Shown: positions 7,398 to 14,679 of the stretch, piece by piece
Layout: every line of letters starts with the position of its first letter
Position numbering within the stretch: position 1 is the first letter of the stretch
Assembly: GCA_004557285.1 (NCBI GenBank)
Contig: SFEK01000044.1
Span: forward strand, 1-14,679
Length of the DNA stretch: 14,679 bases
Direction of reading: 5' to 3'
Source of the DNA: Bacteroidales bacterium
Lineage (GTDB): Bacteria > Bacteroidota > Bacteroidia > Bacteroidales > Bacteroidaceae
Notes under the pieces: model-generated
Seen by the model: only the letters and a program-made list of their open reading frames with translations
Databases searched by the model: none
What the model was told of the DNA's origin: nothing
Made by a program: the position numbers and the translations under genes

Positions 7398-10300
7398 ATG
7401 AAGCACAAACTCAACTATCTGTTCCTCGTCATTGCCCTGATGACGCAATGGGGATGGAACGTGGCGCGGGCGGGCGACATCCGCACAGGCTATGCCATCA
7501 ACAACAATGAAGACTACACCAAGGGCATCTTCACGTTTGAAATGGGCGACACCATCAACGACCTGAAATTGTGGATGCCGCTGACCTTCAACCAAGCGAG
7601 CGGCGGACGCCTCATCGGCGACACCTATTATTATATAGACTACACTCAGACCGACAACGGCTACGAGGTGAACGGTCTGTATGCCGTGAACATGGACGAC
7701 CAGAGTGTACGTCTGGTGGCCGACTATGGTGCCGCCAACATGGGTGCCATCGCCTCGTGCTTTGCCTACGACTACCAGGAGCAGGCCATGTATGGTCTTG
7801 GCTCTTTCAACGGCGGCAGCACACTGGTCAAGATCGACCTTGACAACGGAAACATCTCAACGGTGGGCGAAGTGCAGCTCGACTACATCAATGCCACAGC
7901 CCAAAGCTATGGCTACGACCACCTGCATGTGATGGCCACCAACTACGACGGCGACACCTATGCCGTGAGCTACTGGGGCTCGCTCTACAAGGTGAACACC
8001 AAGACCTGCACGGCACAGTATGTGGCCGACCTCGACTACAACCCGGGACAGGCGTTCATGTACAGCAGCGACGACCTCTTCTTCGACAACGACAACGAGC
8101 AGCTCTACCTGCGCTATACCACCTACGACTGGAGCACCTACTCGTGGCTCTACGAAGTGGTGAAGATCGACGTCAAGACAGGCCATGTTGACCGCTTTGC
8201 ACAAAACGACATGCTGGGCAGCATGCTGGCCGTTTCTATCCCCTTCACCCCTGCCGAGGCCAGCGCACCTGCCAAGGTACAGAACCTCTCCATCACCCGT
8301 GGCGAGGCCGGTGCACTCACCACCACCCTCAGCTGGGACAACCCCGACAAGACCTTTGGCCGCAGAGGCACACTCGAAGACCTTGACTATGTGCTGGTGT
8401 TCCGCGACAACGAACTGGTCGATTCTATCGTGAACCCCGTCATTGGCGGACACCAGACATGGACCGACAACAACATCACCGAGCGTGGCTATTACACTTA
8501 CAAGGTGATTGCCGGCAACGACATGGGACGTGGCGACCGCAACCGCACGGGCATCTATGTGGGCAAGGGCGATCCCATGCCCGTGACCGACCTCACCGTG
8601 CAACGCAACGGCAGCGGTGCCACCATCAGCTGGACAGCTCCCACCGAGGGCAAGACAGCATCGTATATCGACATCGACGAACTGAACTACGACGTGCTGC
8701 GCTATCGCGACAGCAATACCGAGCCTGAGACAGTGGCCACAGCCGTGAAGGAAACCACCTTCGAAGACAAGAGCATCGAGACCATGGGCAAATACATCTA
8801 TGCCGTTATCCCACACACCGCCAACGCCACAGGACAGGCCGTGAAGACAGAAGCCTTCATCCTTGGCCCTGCCTATACCATTCCCGCCACCTTCGGCTTC
8901 AACTCGCTAGACGAGTTCAACCTCTGGACCGTCATCGACGCCAACGGCAACTACACCACCTGGCAGTGGTCGGAAGGCTACTACGGCAGCATCAGGGGCG
9001 CACAGTGCCGCTACAACTACGACGAAATCATCGCTGCCGACTGGCTCATCTCTCCAAGAGTGAAAATGGAGGCCGGCAAACACTACAAGATGACCTTCGA
9101 TGCCCTCTCAGGCAGCAAGAAGGTGCTCGAAACCTTGGCCATCTCCATGGGCAAGGGAACAACCATCGAGCAGCAAGACAGCGTGACACAGTTTGACATC
9201 CTGGCCGAGGGCACACAGAGCTACCGTGCCAACCTGCCCGTGGTTGACTATACCGACGAATATAACGTGGGCTTCTACTACCGCAGCTATGTGGCCAACT
9301 ATAACCTCAGCGTGGGCAACGTGGTGATCAGCGAAGACCACGAGGGATATATCGACGGCCATGTCACCTGCGGCGGCAAGGCTGTGGCCGGAGCAACCGT
9401 GATTTCGGGCGGCGGCGCATATATAGCCACCACCGACAAAGAGGGATACTACAAGCTCAACTATCTGCCCGAGGGCGAATATACCGTGCAGGTGATTGCA
9501 CTGGGCTATGAAGACTACTACACCTCTGAAACCGTGACCGAATGGCAGACAACAACCGCCGACATTGCGCTGACAGCCCTGCCCATGCACACAGTGAAGG
9601 GTGTTGTGAAAGATGTGGCCGGCGACCCCGTGGCCGGTGCCAAGGTAACCCTCTATGGCTACGACAGCAAAGAGACAAGCACAGTTGCCGACGGCTCATT
9701 CTCGTTCAGCAACGTGTTTGAAAACAGCAACTATGCCGTGAAGATTGTGAAGAACAAACTGCTCGACGGCCAGAAGAGCTTTGCCGTTGACGGCGACATA
9801 GACCTGGGCGAAATCACCCTGCTCGACAACCAGAAACCTGCCGGCAAGGTGACCGTGACTGAAACCGAAACTGGCGAGGCTCAGATTGAATGGCGTGCTC
9901 CTGCCAATGATGCCGTGGTGCAGCGCATCGACGACGGCACACTGACCACCTGTGTGGGCATAGCCGACGCTACCGACAAGACTCTCTTCGGTGTGGTGAA
10001 ACGCGAACCTGCATTGGTGTCGGGTGCTGAATTCTACATCGACGGCACATCCTCCGTCACTCACGATGGCATCACGCTCACCATCTTCGACCTCGACGAG
10101 AACGGCAACCCCACCGACAAGGTGCTTTATCAGAATACCTATGTGAGCTGCAAGGACGGACAATGGAACAGCTACATGCTGCCTGCACCAGTTGACTGCC
10201 CCAACGGCTACTACATGGCCCTCTCTTACTATGGCTACCTGCTCGTGGGTATCGACGGTGCCGGCGATGCTGAACAGTATCCATTCGTGGAAGGTGTCAA

Positions 10301-12128
10301 CTGCTTCACTCCCGACTATACCACAGGCAACTATCTCTATCTTGAGGGACAGACCAACGAGGCGTTCCACCACAACTTCCTCATCCGCCCTGTGGCTGCT
10401 CCTTACACCGTGGCAGAAGATGCTACAGAGTTCACCGCTCCGCTGAAGTTCAACAACCAGCACAAGGGCGAATATGTGGAACTGCAGCACAAGGCTTACA
10501 CCGCCGACCAGCTGGACCGCATCAATGCGTCACAGCCTGCCATGCACAAGACTCCGCAGAGCCGCATCCGCTATAACCTCTACCGCATGAAGGCTGCCGA
10601 CATGGGCAACGAGGCCACATGGACCCTGCTCAGCGAGCAGCAGCAGGCCCGCGACTATACCGATGCTGAATGGAGCCAGCTGGCACAGGGCAGCTACGCC
10701 TATGCCGTGAAGGCTGTCTATACCGGCGACTATCTGGCCGCAGCCACTCTCTCCGACTCTATCGGCAACAAGATGTTGACCGATGTTACCGTGCGCCTGA
10801 CCACCAACACTCCTGAAAACGAGGCCTACGGTGCCAAGGTGACCCTCATTGCAGGTGGCGGCAGACATGTGTCCATGGGATATGCCGACGACAATGGCAT
10901 GGTGGTCATCCCCGATGTGTGGAAAGCCGAATATGACCTCGTGGTTGAGCTCGACGGCTTCAACACGCTCTACGAGACCGTGGATTTGTCTAAAGACAAT
11001 AGCTACGACCTGAGCTACAAATTGACGGAGCATCAGGTTACTCCCTACAACCTGATCATCGCCGACACCGAGAATGCCAACGAGAAAGAGTTCATCTGGA
11101 ACTATCCTGATGTGTTCTTCGACGACTTTGAAGAGCACGACGACTTTGCCATCAACTCGCCCGGAGCCATTGGCTGGCAGTATATCGACGGCGACGGCGG
11201 AGAAACAGGCGGCGTGTATGAATACACCTGGCCGGGACAGTTTGAGCCCATGGCATTCATCGTGTTCAACCCCTATGCCACCACACCTTCGTGCTACGAT
11301 GCCTTCTGGGAACTGCATGCCTACAGCGGCAACAAATGCCTCCAAGACTGGGCACCCTATGGCGTGCAGAACGACGACTGGATCATCACCCCGCAGCTCC
11401 ACTTCCAGAAAGACATCAACATCTCGTTCTGGGCCAAGTGCTACGACTACAACTATCTTGAAGCCTTCGAGGTGCTCTACTCCACCACCGATGCCCAGCC
11501 TGAGAGCTTCATCGTGGCCCGCGACAGCAGCGAGTGCTACAGCTACTGGCAGAAGTACAGTGTTGACATCCCCAAGGAGGCCAAATACATCGCCATCCGT
11601 TGCATCTCCAACGGCAAGCGTGTGTTCATGCTCGACGACATCCAGTTTGGTTTGGCCGATGCCGTTCCTTACTATATTGCACGTCCTTCGACAAGAAAGA
11701 GCGGCATGCACCGCGCCCCATCGCTCGACGGACTGTATGAGGTATATCTCGACGGCGAAATGATAGCCCAGCAAGACGAGACAAGCATCATCCTGAGCAA
11801 CCTCAGCACAGGGCAGCACACCGCAGGTGTCATTGCCTCATACACCTCTGGCCAGACTGAGATGAGCACCATCGACTTCACCGTAGACAGCACATCGGGT
11901 GTCAGCATCAACAATGTTCACCGCGACATGACATTGCGTGGACGCACCCTCACCCTTGCCGACGGCTACACCGATGTGACGCTCTACAACGCAGCAGGCG
12001 TGGCCTACAGTTTCACCGCCAATGCCAACGGCCAGTGCGACCTGAGCCATCTGCCACAGGGTGCCTACATCGTGAAGACCGGCAACGGCCGATACACCCG
12101 CACCATGAAGATTACGTTGAAACAGTAG
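7398..12128 (+). CDS. Large exported multidomain adhesin with gingipain/HagA-like architecture
   Basis: The protein has 1576 residues and a signal peptide ending at about residue 25 (WNVARA/GD). I read these regions: a beta-rich, probably propeller-like part (26-285); FN3 (about 291-392) and FN3 (about 394-490); a first choice-of-anchor J/cleaved-adhesin-like jelly-roll (about 494-646, with ADWLISPRV); two carboxypeptidase-regulatory-like Ig folds (651-727, 732-808, each with GxxVAGAxV); an FN3 start interrupted by a jelly-roll-like insert (about 812-1118); a third regulatory-like fold (1126-1212); and a second cleaved-adhesin domain (about 1238-1418, with NDDWIITPQL and FMLDDIQFG) set inside another FN3 that ends YEVYLDGEMIAQ...IASYTSG. 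The C-terminus (about 1501-1576, with LPQGAYIVKTGNG) is a T9SS type-A-like sorting domain. The FN3-around-adhesin pattern matches Kgp/RgpA/HagA haemagglutinin regions. No protease motif is visible. It probably acts in surface adhesion; the ligand is unknown. Confidence 0.88.
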   Translation: MKHKLNYLFLVIALMTQWGWNVARAGDIRTGYAINNNEDYTKGIFTFEMGDTINDLKLWMPLTFNQASGGRLIGDTYYYIDYTQTDNGYEVNGLYAVNMDDQSVRLVADYGAANMGAIASCFAYDYQEQAMYGLGSFNGGSTLVKIDLDNGNISTVGEVQLDYINATAQSYGYDHLHVMATNYDGDTYAVSYWGSLYKVNTKTCTAQYVADLDYNPGQAFMYSSDDLFFDNDNEQLYLRYTTYDWSTYSWLYEVVKIDVKTGHVDRFAQNDMLGSMLAVSIPFTPAEASAPAKVQNLSITRGEAGALTTTLSWDNPDKTFGRRGTLEDLDYVLVFRDNELVDSIVNPVIGGHQTWTDNNITERGYYTYKVIAGNDMGRGDRNRTGIYVGKGDPMPVTDLTVQRNGSGATISWTAPTEGKTASYIDIDELNYDVLRYRDSNTEPETVATAVKETTFEDKSIETMGKYIYAVIPHTANATGQAVKTEAFILGPAYTIPATFGFNSLDEFNLWTVIDANGNYTTWQWSEGYYGSIRGAQCRYNYDEIIAADWLISPRVKMEAGKHYKMTFDALSGSKKVLETLAISMGKGTTIEQQDSVTQFDILAEGTQSYRANLPVVDYTDEYNVGFYYRSYVANYNLSVGNVVISEDHEGYIDGHVTCGGKAVAGATVISGGGAYIATTDKEGYYKLNYLPEGEYTVQVIALGYEDYYTSETVTEWQTTTADIALTALPMHTVKGVVKDVAGDPVAGAKVTLYGYDSKETSTVADGSFSFSNVFENSNYAVKIVKNKLLDGQKSFAVDGDIDLGEITLLDNQKPAGKVTVTETETGEAQIEWRAPANDAVVQRIDDGTLTTCVGIADATDKTLFGVVKREPALVSGAEFYIDGTSSVTHDGITLTIFDLDENGNPTDKVLYQNTYVSCKDGQWNSYMLPAPVDCPNGYYMALSYYGYLLVGIDGAGDAEQYPFVEGVNCFTPDYTTGNYLYLEGQTNEAFHHNFLIRPVAAPYTVAEDATEFTAPLKFNNQHKGEYVELQHKAYTADQLDRINASQPAMHKTPQSRIRYNLYRMKAADMGNEATWTLLSEQQQARDYTDAEWSQLAQGSYAYAVKAVYTGDYLAAATLSDSIGNKMLTDVTVRLTTNTPENEAYGAKVTLIAGGGRHVSMGYADDNGMVVIPDVWKAEYDLVVELDGFNTLYETVDLSKDNSYDLSYKLTEHQVTPYNLIIADTENANEKEFIWNYPDVFFDDFEEHDDFAINSPGAIGWQYIDGDGGETGGVYEYTWPGQFEPMAFIVFNPYATTPSCYDAFWELHAYSGNKCLQDWAPYGVQNDDWIITPQLHFQKDINISFWAKCYDYNYLEAFEVLYSTTDAQPESFIVARDSSECYSYWQKYSVDIPKEAKYIAIRCISNGKRVFMLDDIQFGLADAVPYYIARPSTRKSGMHRAPSLDGLYEVYLDGEMIAQQDETSIILSNLSTGQHTAGVIASYTSGQTEMSTIDFTVDSTSGVSINNVHRDMTLRGRTLTLADGYTDVTLYNAAGVAYSFTANANGQCDLSHLPQGAYIVKTGNGRYTRTMKITLKQ

Positions 12129-12160
12129 TTTTCTCTTTAAATATTTTGATTTAGTGATTG

Positions 12161-12192
12161 GCGGCATCCTCAATTGGGGATGCCGCTTTTTT
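12161..12192 (+). terminator. Strong intrinsic terminator of the adhesin gene
   Basis: GCGGCATCC (12161-12169) and GGATGCCGC (12178-12186) form a perfect 9-bp GC-rich stem with an 8-base loop, followed by six T at 12187-12192. It lies 32 bases after the stop codon and separates the adhesin transcript from the next gene. Confidence 0.9.
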
Positions 12193-12435
12193 GTCGTTTA
12201 TAAAAAAACTTCATTTTGCATCGATTGAGAATGATCCATATCATTTGATTTGATAATTTTGTTGACTATCACTAAAAACGTGCCCAGCAAGCCATCAACA
12301 AAAGGCCGCCTGACGGAACTTGTGGTGAGGGAGAGGAAGATGTAAATAATTATGGACAAAAAATGTGGTGTTTCAAAAAAAATGTGTAGCTTTGCAGGCG
12401 ATAATCAATAACACAATCAATAAATCTTAAAACTT
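12193..12435 (+). other. AT-rich spacer with a GC-richer 66-base insert
   Basis: Most of this spacer is AT-rich. A promoter-like TAATTTTG stands at 12254-12261. Directly after it, 12280-12345 is GC-richer and can be read from GTG as a 21-residue peptide ending RERKM-stop. I do not claim it is translated. No other gene or RNA was recognised. Confidence 0.3.
12364..12394 (+). promoter_or_regulatory. Promoter of the YD-repeat protein gene
   Basis: TAGCTTTG (12387-12394) is an exact TAnnTTTG -7 element, and TGTG (12364-12367) 19 bases upstream matches three of four bases of the -33 element. The start would be near 12400, leaving a leader of about 36 bases to the ATG at 12436. Confidence 0.6.
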
Positions 12436-14163
12436 ATGATGAAAACTGCATTATGGGCGTTGACCGCCATGACGGCGTGTTCTGCCACTGCCGTGGCTCA
12501 AAATGAGAGCCAGCGCAAACTGGTGTGTACCTACACCTTAGGCGAAATACTCGACGAAGGCTCAAGTGCCAACAAAATCACCAAAAAGGTGGTTAACTTC
12601 TACGACAAACAGGGGCGCATGTTCAAGAGCTGCGAATATGGCACCGGCACTACTGATGAGTTTACGCTCACCAAGATGTTTGACCATGCCTACGCTGCCG
12701 ATGGCGAAAACACCGTTTGCACCGTCACAGGCAAACAATGGGGACTCTACGACTTTGGCGACTTTGGCTTCAAAGACTACTCTTCAAACAATGCCACCAC
12801 TACCTACAGCCCCGACGGCAGGGTGCTGAAAGAGGTGACCACCAACTATACCTACGAATATGGGTATGACGAGAACAACCTGCTGACAAGCATGGTGAAG
12901 AGCATCACCAACTCGGGAAAACTGAGCGAAACCACTACCTATACCAACAACAGCGAGGGTAAGGCGGAGATGGCTGTCGTGACCAACAGCACAGGGGCCT
13001 TCTCGTCGAAATTCATCTACGAATATGATGACAACGGCCACCTGGTGTCTTCCATTCAATACAAACGCCCCTCCAATGCGCTCGACGACGAGATGCAGGA
13101 ATATGCCTATGTCATCGAAGAATGGACCTACGACGGCGACATGCTGACCGAATATGTGAAGCAAAGCGGCGGTTCGGCCACCAAGCAGCCAGCCAACAGC
13201 AGCCGCAAGGTGTATTCGATATATAACAACAACCCCAACATGATTCTCGTGAGCAACTATAGCTGGAACAGCAAGGCCGGAGAGTGGAAAACGGCTTCGA
13301 CATTGCCTACCATCGAGGAATATGTGGATTTTGACCCCGAAATGGCTGAACTGTGCGTGATGTCGCCCACAGTCAGCGTGGACAACGACCTGCACACTGC
13401 CACCGTGCAGTTTGCCATACCTGCCATCGGCGAATACATGACTTATATGCGCTACGAGCTCTACCGCAATGGTCAGCTGCTGGCCACGCTGAGCAACAGC
13501 GACGTGAAGGATGGCATGATTTCGTATGTTGATGCCGACTGCCGCATTGGTGAGGTGACTTATTTTGTACGCCCGGTCATCGGCACTGCGCCCGACCTGG
13601 CCGAGGAGGATGAAGTGATATGGTGTGCCTACAACGCTTCTGTTGCCCCCACAGAGGCAGTAAGTTTCGGCATTGAGGCGGTGAGCAACCTGCGTCTCGA
13701 CAATGTGCAGATTGAGAAATACACCCAAGAGGGTGTGCAATACACCGAACGGAAAATAGTCATCGGCTTTGACACTCCTACAATCAGCGAGGACATGGGT
13801 TTCGTCAAGAACGAACTCTACTTCTGGAATGTCATCAACAACACCAACTACTATGTGTTCAAGGAGTCAACCTCTGATGCTAATGTCAACACATTGGCCA
13901 CCACCTTTGACCCCACGCGCGACACCATGGACTTTATTGTGGTGAGCCACTATAAATATGGCAACGTGGTGTCGGAAAAACTCACCTTGACCAAAACCGA
14001 AGTTGACGAATTCAGCACGGCCATCACCGACATCAACGCCTCTACTCACTGTGGCAACGGCAAGGTGTACAACCTCAACGGTCAGCTCATGGGCAGCAGT
14101 CTCGACAATCTTCCCCGAGGCTCTATCGTTGTTGTGAACGGCAAGAAGGTCATCGTGAAATAA
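12436..14163 (+). CDS. Exported protein with YD-like repeats, Ig-like C-terminal part and T9SS-like tail
   Basis: The protein has 575 residues; the start is ATG at 12436 or the adjacent ATG at 12439. The signal peptide probably ends AVA/QNE near residue 21; Cys15 in MTACS is a weak lipobox, so a lipoprotein cannot be excluded. Residues about 50-245 carry YD/RHS-like motifs (NFYDKQGRMFKS, TYSPDGRVLKE, YGYDENNLLTSM, YEYDDNGHLVSS, WTYDGDMLTEY), which form beta-hairpin repeats rather than a full RHS shell. Residues about 305-520 look like two Ig/FN3-like sandwiches (MRYELYRNGQLLATLSNSDV). The tail VYNLNGQ ... LPRGSIVVVNG, then KKVIVK, resembles the tail of the Omp28-like protein at 2828-4615. No catalytic motif is visible and the function is unknown; a cell-surface or secreted role is inferred. 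It has its own promoter and terminators on both sides, so it is a single-gene unit. Confidence 0.85.
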   Translation: MMKTALWALTAMTACSATAVAQNESQRKLVCTYTLGEILDEGSSANKITKKVVNFYDKQGRMFKSCEYGTGTTDEFTLTKMFDHAYAADGENTVCTVTGKQWGLYDFGDFGFKDYSSNNATTTYSPDGRVLKEVTTNYTYEYGYDENNLLTSMVKSITNSGKLSETTTYTNNSEGKAEMAVVTNSTGAFSSKFIYEYDDNGHLVSSIQYKRPSNALDDEMQEYAYVIEEWTYDGDMLTEYVKQSGGSATKQPANSSRKVYSIYNNNPNMILVSNYSWNSKAGEWKTASTLPTIEEYVDFDPEMAELCVMSPTVSVDNDLHTATVQFAIPAIGEYMTYMRYELYRNGQLLATLSNSDVKDGMISYVDADCRIGEVTYFVRPVIGTAPDLAEEDEVIWCAYNASVAPTEAVSFGIEAVSNLRLDNVQIEKYTQEGVQYTERKIVIGFDTPTISEDMGFVKNELYFWNVINNTNYYVFKESTSDANVNTLATTFDPTRDTMDFIVVSHYKYGNVVSEKLTLTKTEVDEFSTAITDINASTHCGNGKVYNLNGQLMGSSLDNLPRGSIVVVNGKKVIVK

Positions 14164-14193
14164 TCGCCAAACTCTTTTCACATCACTCATCAA

Positions 14194-14243
14194 GCGGTGC
14201 CATTTCGTAGGATGTTACGAAGTGGCATCGCCTTTTTATTTTT
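14194..14243 (+). terminator. Intrinsic terminator of the YD-repeat protein gene
   Basis: GCGGTGCCATTTCGTA (14194-14209) pairs over 16 positions with 14216-14231, with two G-T wobbles and a 6-base loop. Two T-runs follow (14233-14237 and 14239-14243). It lies 30 bases after the stop codon. Confidence 0.9.
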
Positions 14244-14457
14244 ATTGCTTCAAGGTTGATTGTTATCTTTCAAAAAAAACAATGAATAGATAATGACAGT
14301 GGAAAACTCAATAATTCTTTTTCAACGACATATTAATAATCCTTCGCCATATAGATTAATGAACTTATCACCAATGAAGCTAACTTCCTTGTCTTTTCCT
14401 TATCATTTTTATACAGGTTTCAAATTCAATCAGGGAATAAAGGCAAATGTTCAAAGC
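14244..14457. other. AT-rich non-coding stretch, no gene seen
   Basis: Stop codons are frequent in the frames examined, and no convincing coding region, tRNA or palindrome was recognised. It links the terminator at 14194-14243 to the palindrome cluster at 14458-14560. Confidence 0.5.
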
Positions 14458-14560
14458 ACGCCCTGAACAGAGGCTTTTGCCCTTGCAGGGCGTAAATAGC
14501 TTTCACATTTATACCCAGGGCGTTGCCCTGGGCTAAGAGCTTACCGGGCCTTCAGCCCGT
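14458..14560. repeat. REP-like cluster of three palindromes
   Basis: Three inverted repeats lie within about 100 bases: ACGCCCTG (14458-14465) with CAGGGCGT (14486-14493); CCCAGGGC (14514-14521) with GCCCTGGG (14525-14532) around a 3-base loop; and CGGGC (14545-14549) with GCCCG (14555-14559). The block is much more GC-rich than its flanks. From memory, similar CCCAGGGCGTTGCCCTGGG blocks recur between genes in Bacteroidetes, which suggests an interspersed repeat of the kind mobilised by REP-associated (IS200-like) transposases. Only one block is visible here, so copy number cannot be judged. Confidence 0.55.
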
Positions 14561-14679
14561 TCCCTTCAGCAGAAAACCTTGGTTCAGCACAATCCCTGAA
14601 CGCTTCCTACCAGAAGTAAATGATTGCTATACTCGAATTATCTAACCTTTGAAAATGATGAACAGAATTGAAAGAAGTG

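Noticed and set aside
10530..11819. 429-codon minus-strand frame within the adhesin gene
   Set aside because: It is a shadow of the adhesin codon bias, with no signal peptide, promoter or recognisable domain.
12254..12261. TAATTTTG as the main promoter of the 12436 gene
   Set aside because: No TTTG lies at the proper distance, and the element at 12387-12394 is nearer and better spaced, so it is kept only as a secondary candidate.
14447..14536. 29-codon frame running through the palindrome cluster
   Set aside because: Its sequence is dictated by the inverted repeats; such peptides are usual annotation artefacts of interspersed repeats.
14655..14679. ATG ATG at the window end (MMNRIERS...), possible start of another gene
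   Set aside because: Only eight codons are visible, with no exact promoter match upstream, so a gene cannot be supported.

Overview
The window looks like a Bacteroidales genome, most likely a Prevotellaceae-type gut or oral bacterium; this is an inference. The grounds are promoter-like elements matching the Bacteroidetes -33/-7 pattern (TTTG, 19 bases, TAnnTTTG), no obvious Shine-Dalgarno sequences, many large exported proteins with C-terminal tails like type IX secretion (T9SS) cargo, FN3 and cleaved-adhesin domains, and a TPR/LuxR-type membrane regulator.

Layout. Bases 1-798 are one open frame running in from upstream, but it is a chimera. Its first ~193 codons are the interior of a very large 2-hydroxyacyl-CoA dehydratase activase-type protein. 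Its last ~72 codons are the C-terminal strands of an outer-membrane beta-barrel. The join lies near 571-585 and aspartate codon use changes across it, so an assembly misjoin or an illegitimate recombination is likely. A palindromic terminator follows. A 582-residue membrane-anchored TPR regulator with a C-terminal LuxR-type helix-turn-helix (1008-2756, +) converges on a two-gene minus-strand operon: an exported M6-family metalloprotease (7135-4643), then an exported cleaved-adhesin plus Omp28/thioredoxin-like protein (4615-2828). A divergent regulatory region (7136-7397) separates this operon from a 1576-residue exported adhesin (7398-12128, +) whose domain plan recalls the haemagglutinin/adhesin part of Porphyromonas gingipains and HagA. 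After a strong terminator comes an exported 575-residue protein with YD-like repeats (12436-14163, +), again with its own terminator. The last ~430 bases are non-coding and hold a cluster of small palindromes resembling a REP-like element.

Working together (inference). All four proteins encoded between 2828 and 14163 have export signals and related C-terminal tails, so the locus reads as a set of surface or secreted T9SS-type cargo: a protease, a probable thiol-active protein, a large adhesin and an accessory repeat protein. The neighbouring regulator could control them. The divergent region carries five copies of TGTCA/TGACA, one overlapping the -33 element of the adhesin promoter, which makes it a candidate operator region. 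No RNA genes, CRISPR arrays or intact transposase genes were seen.
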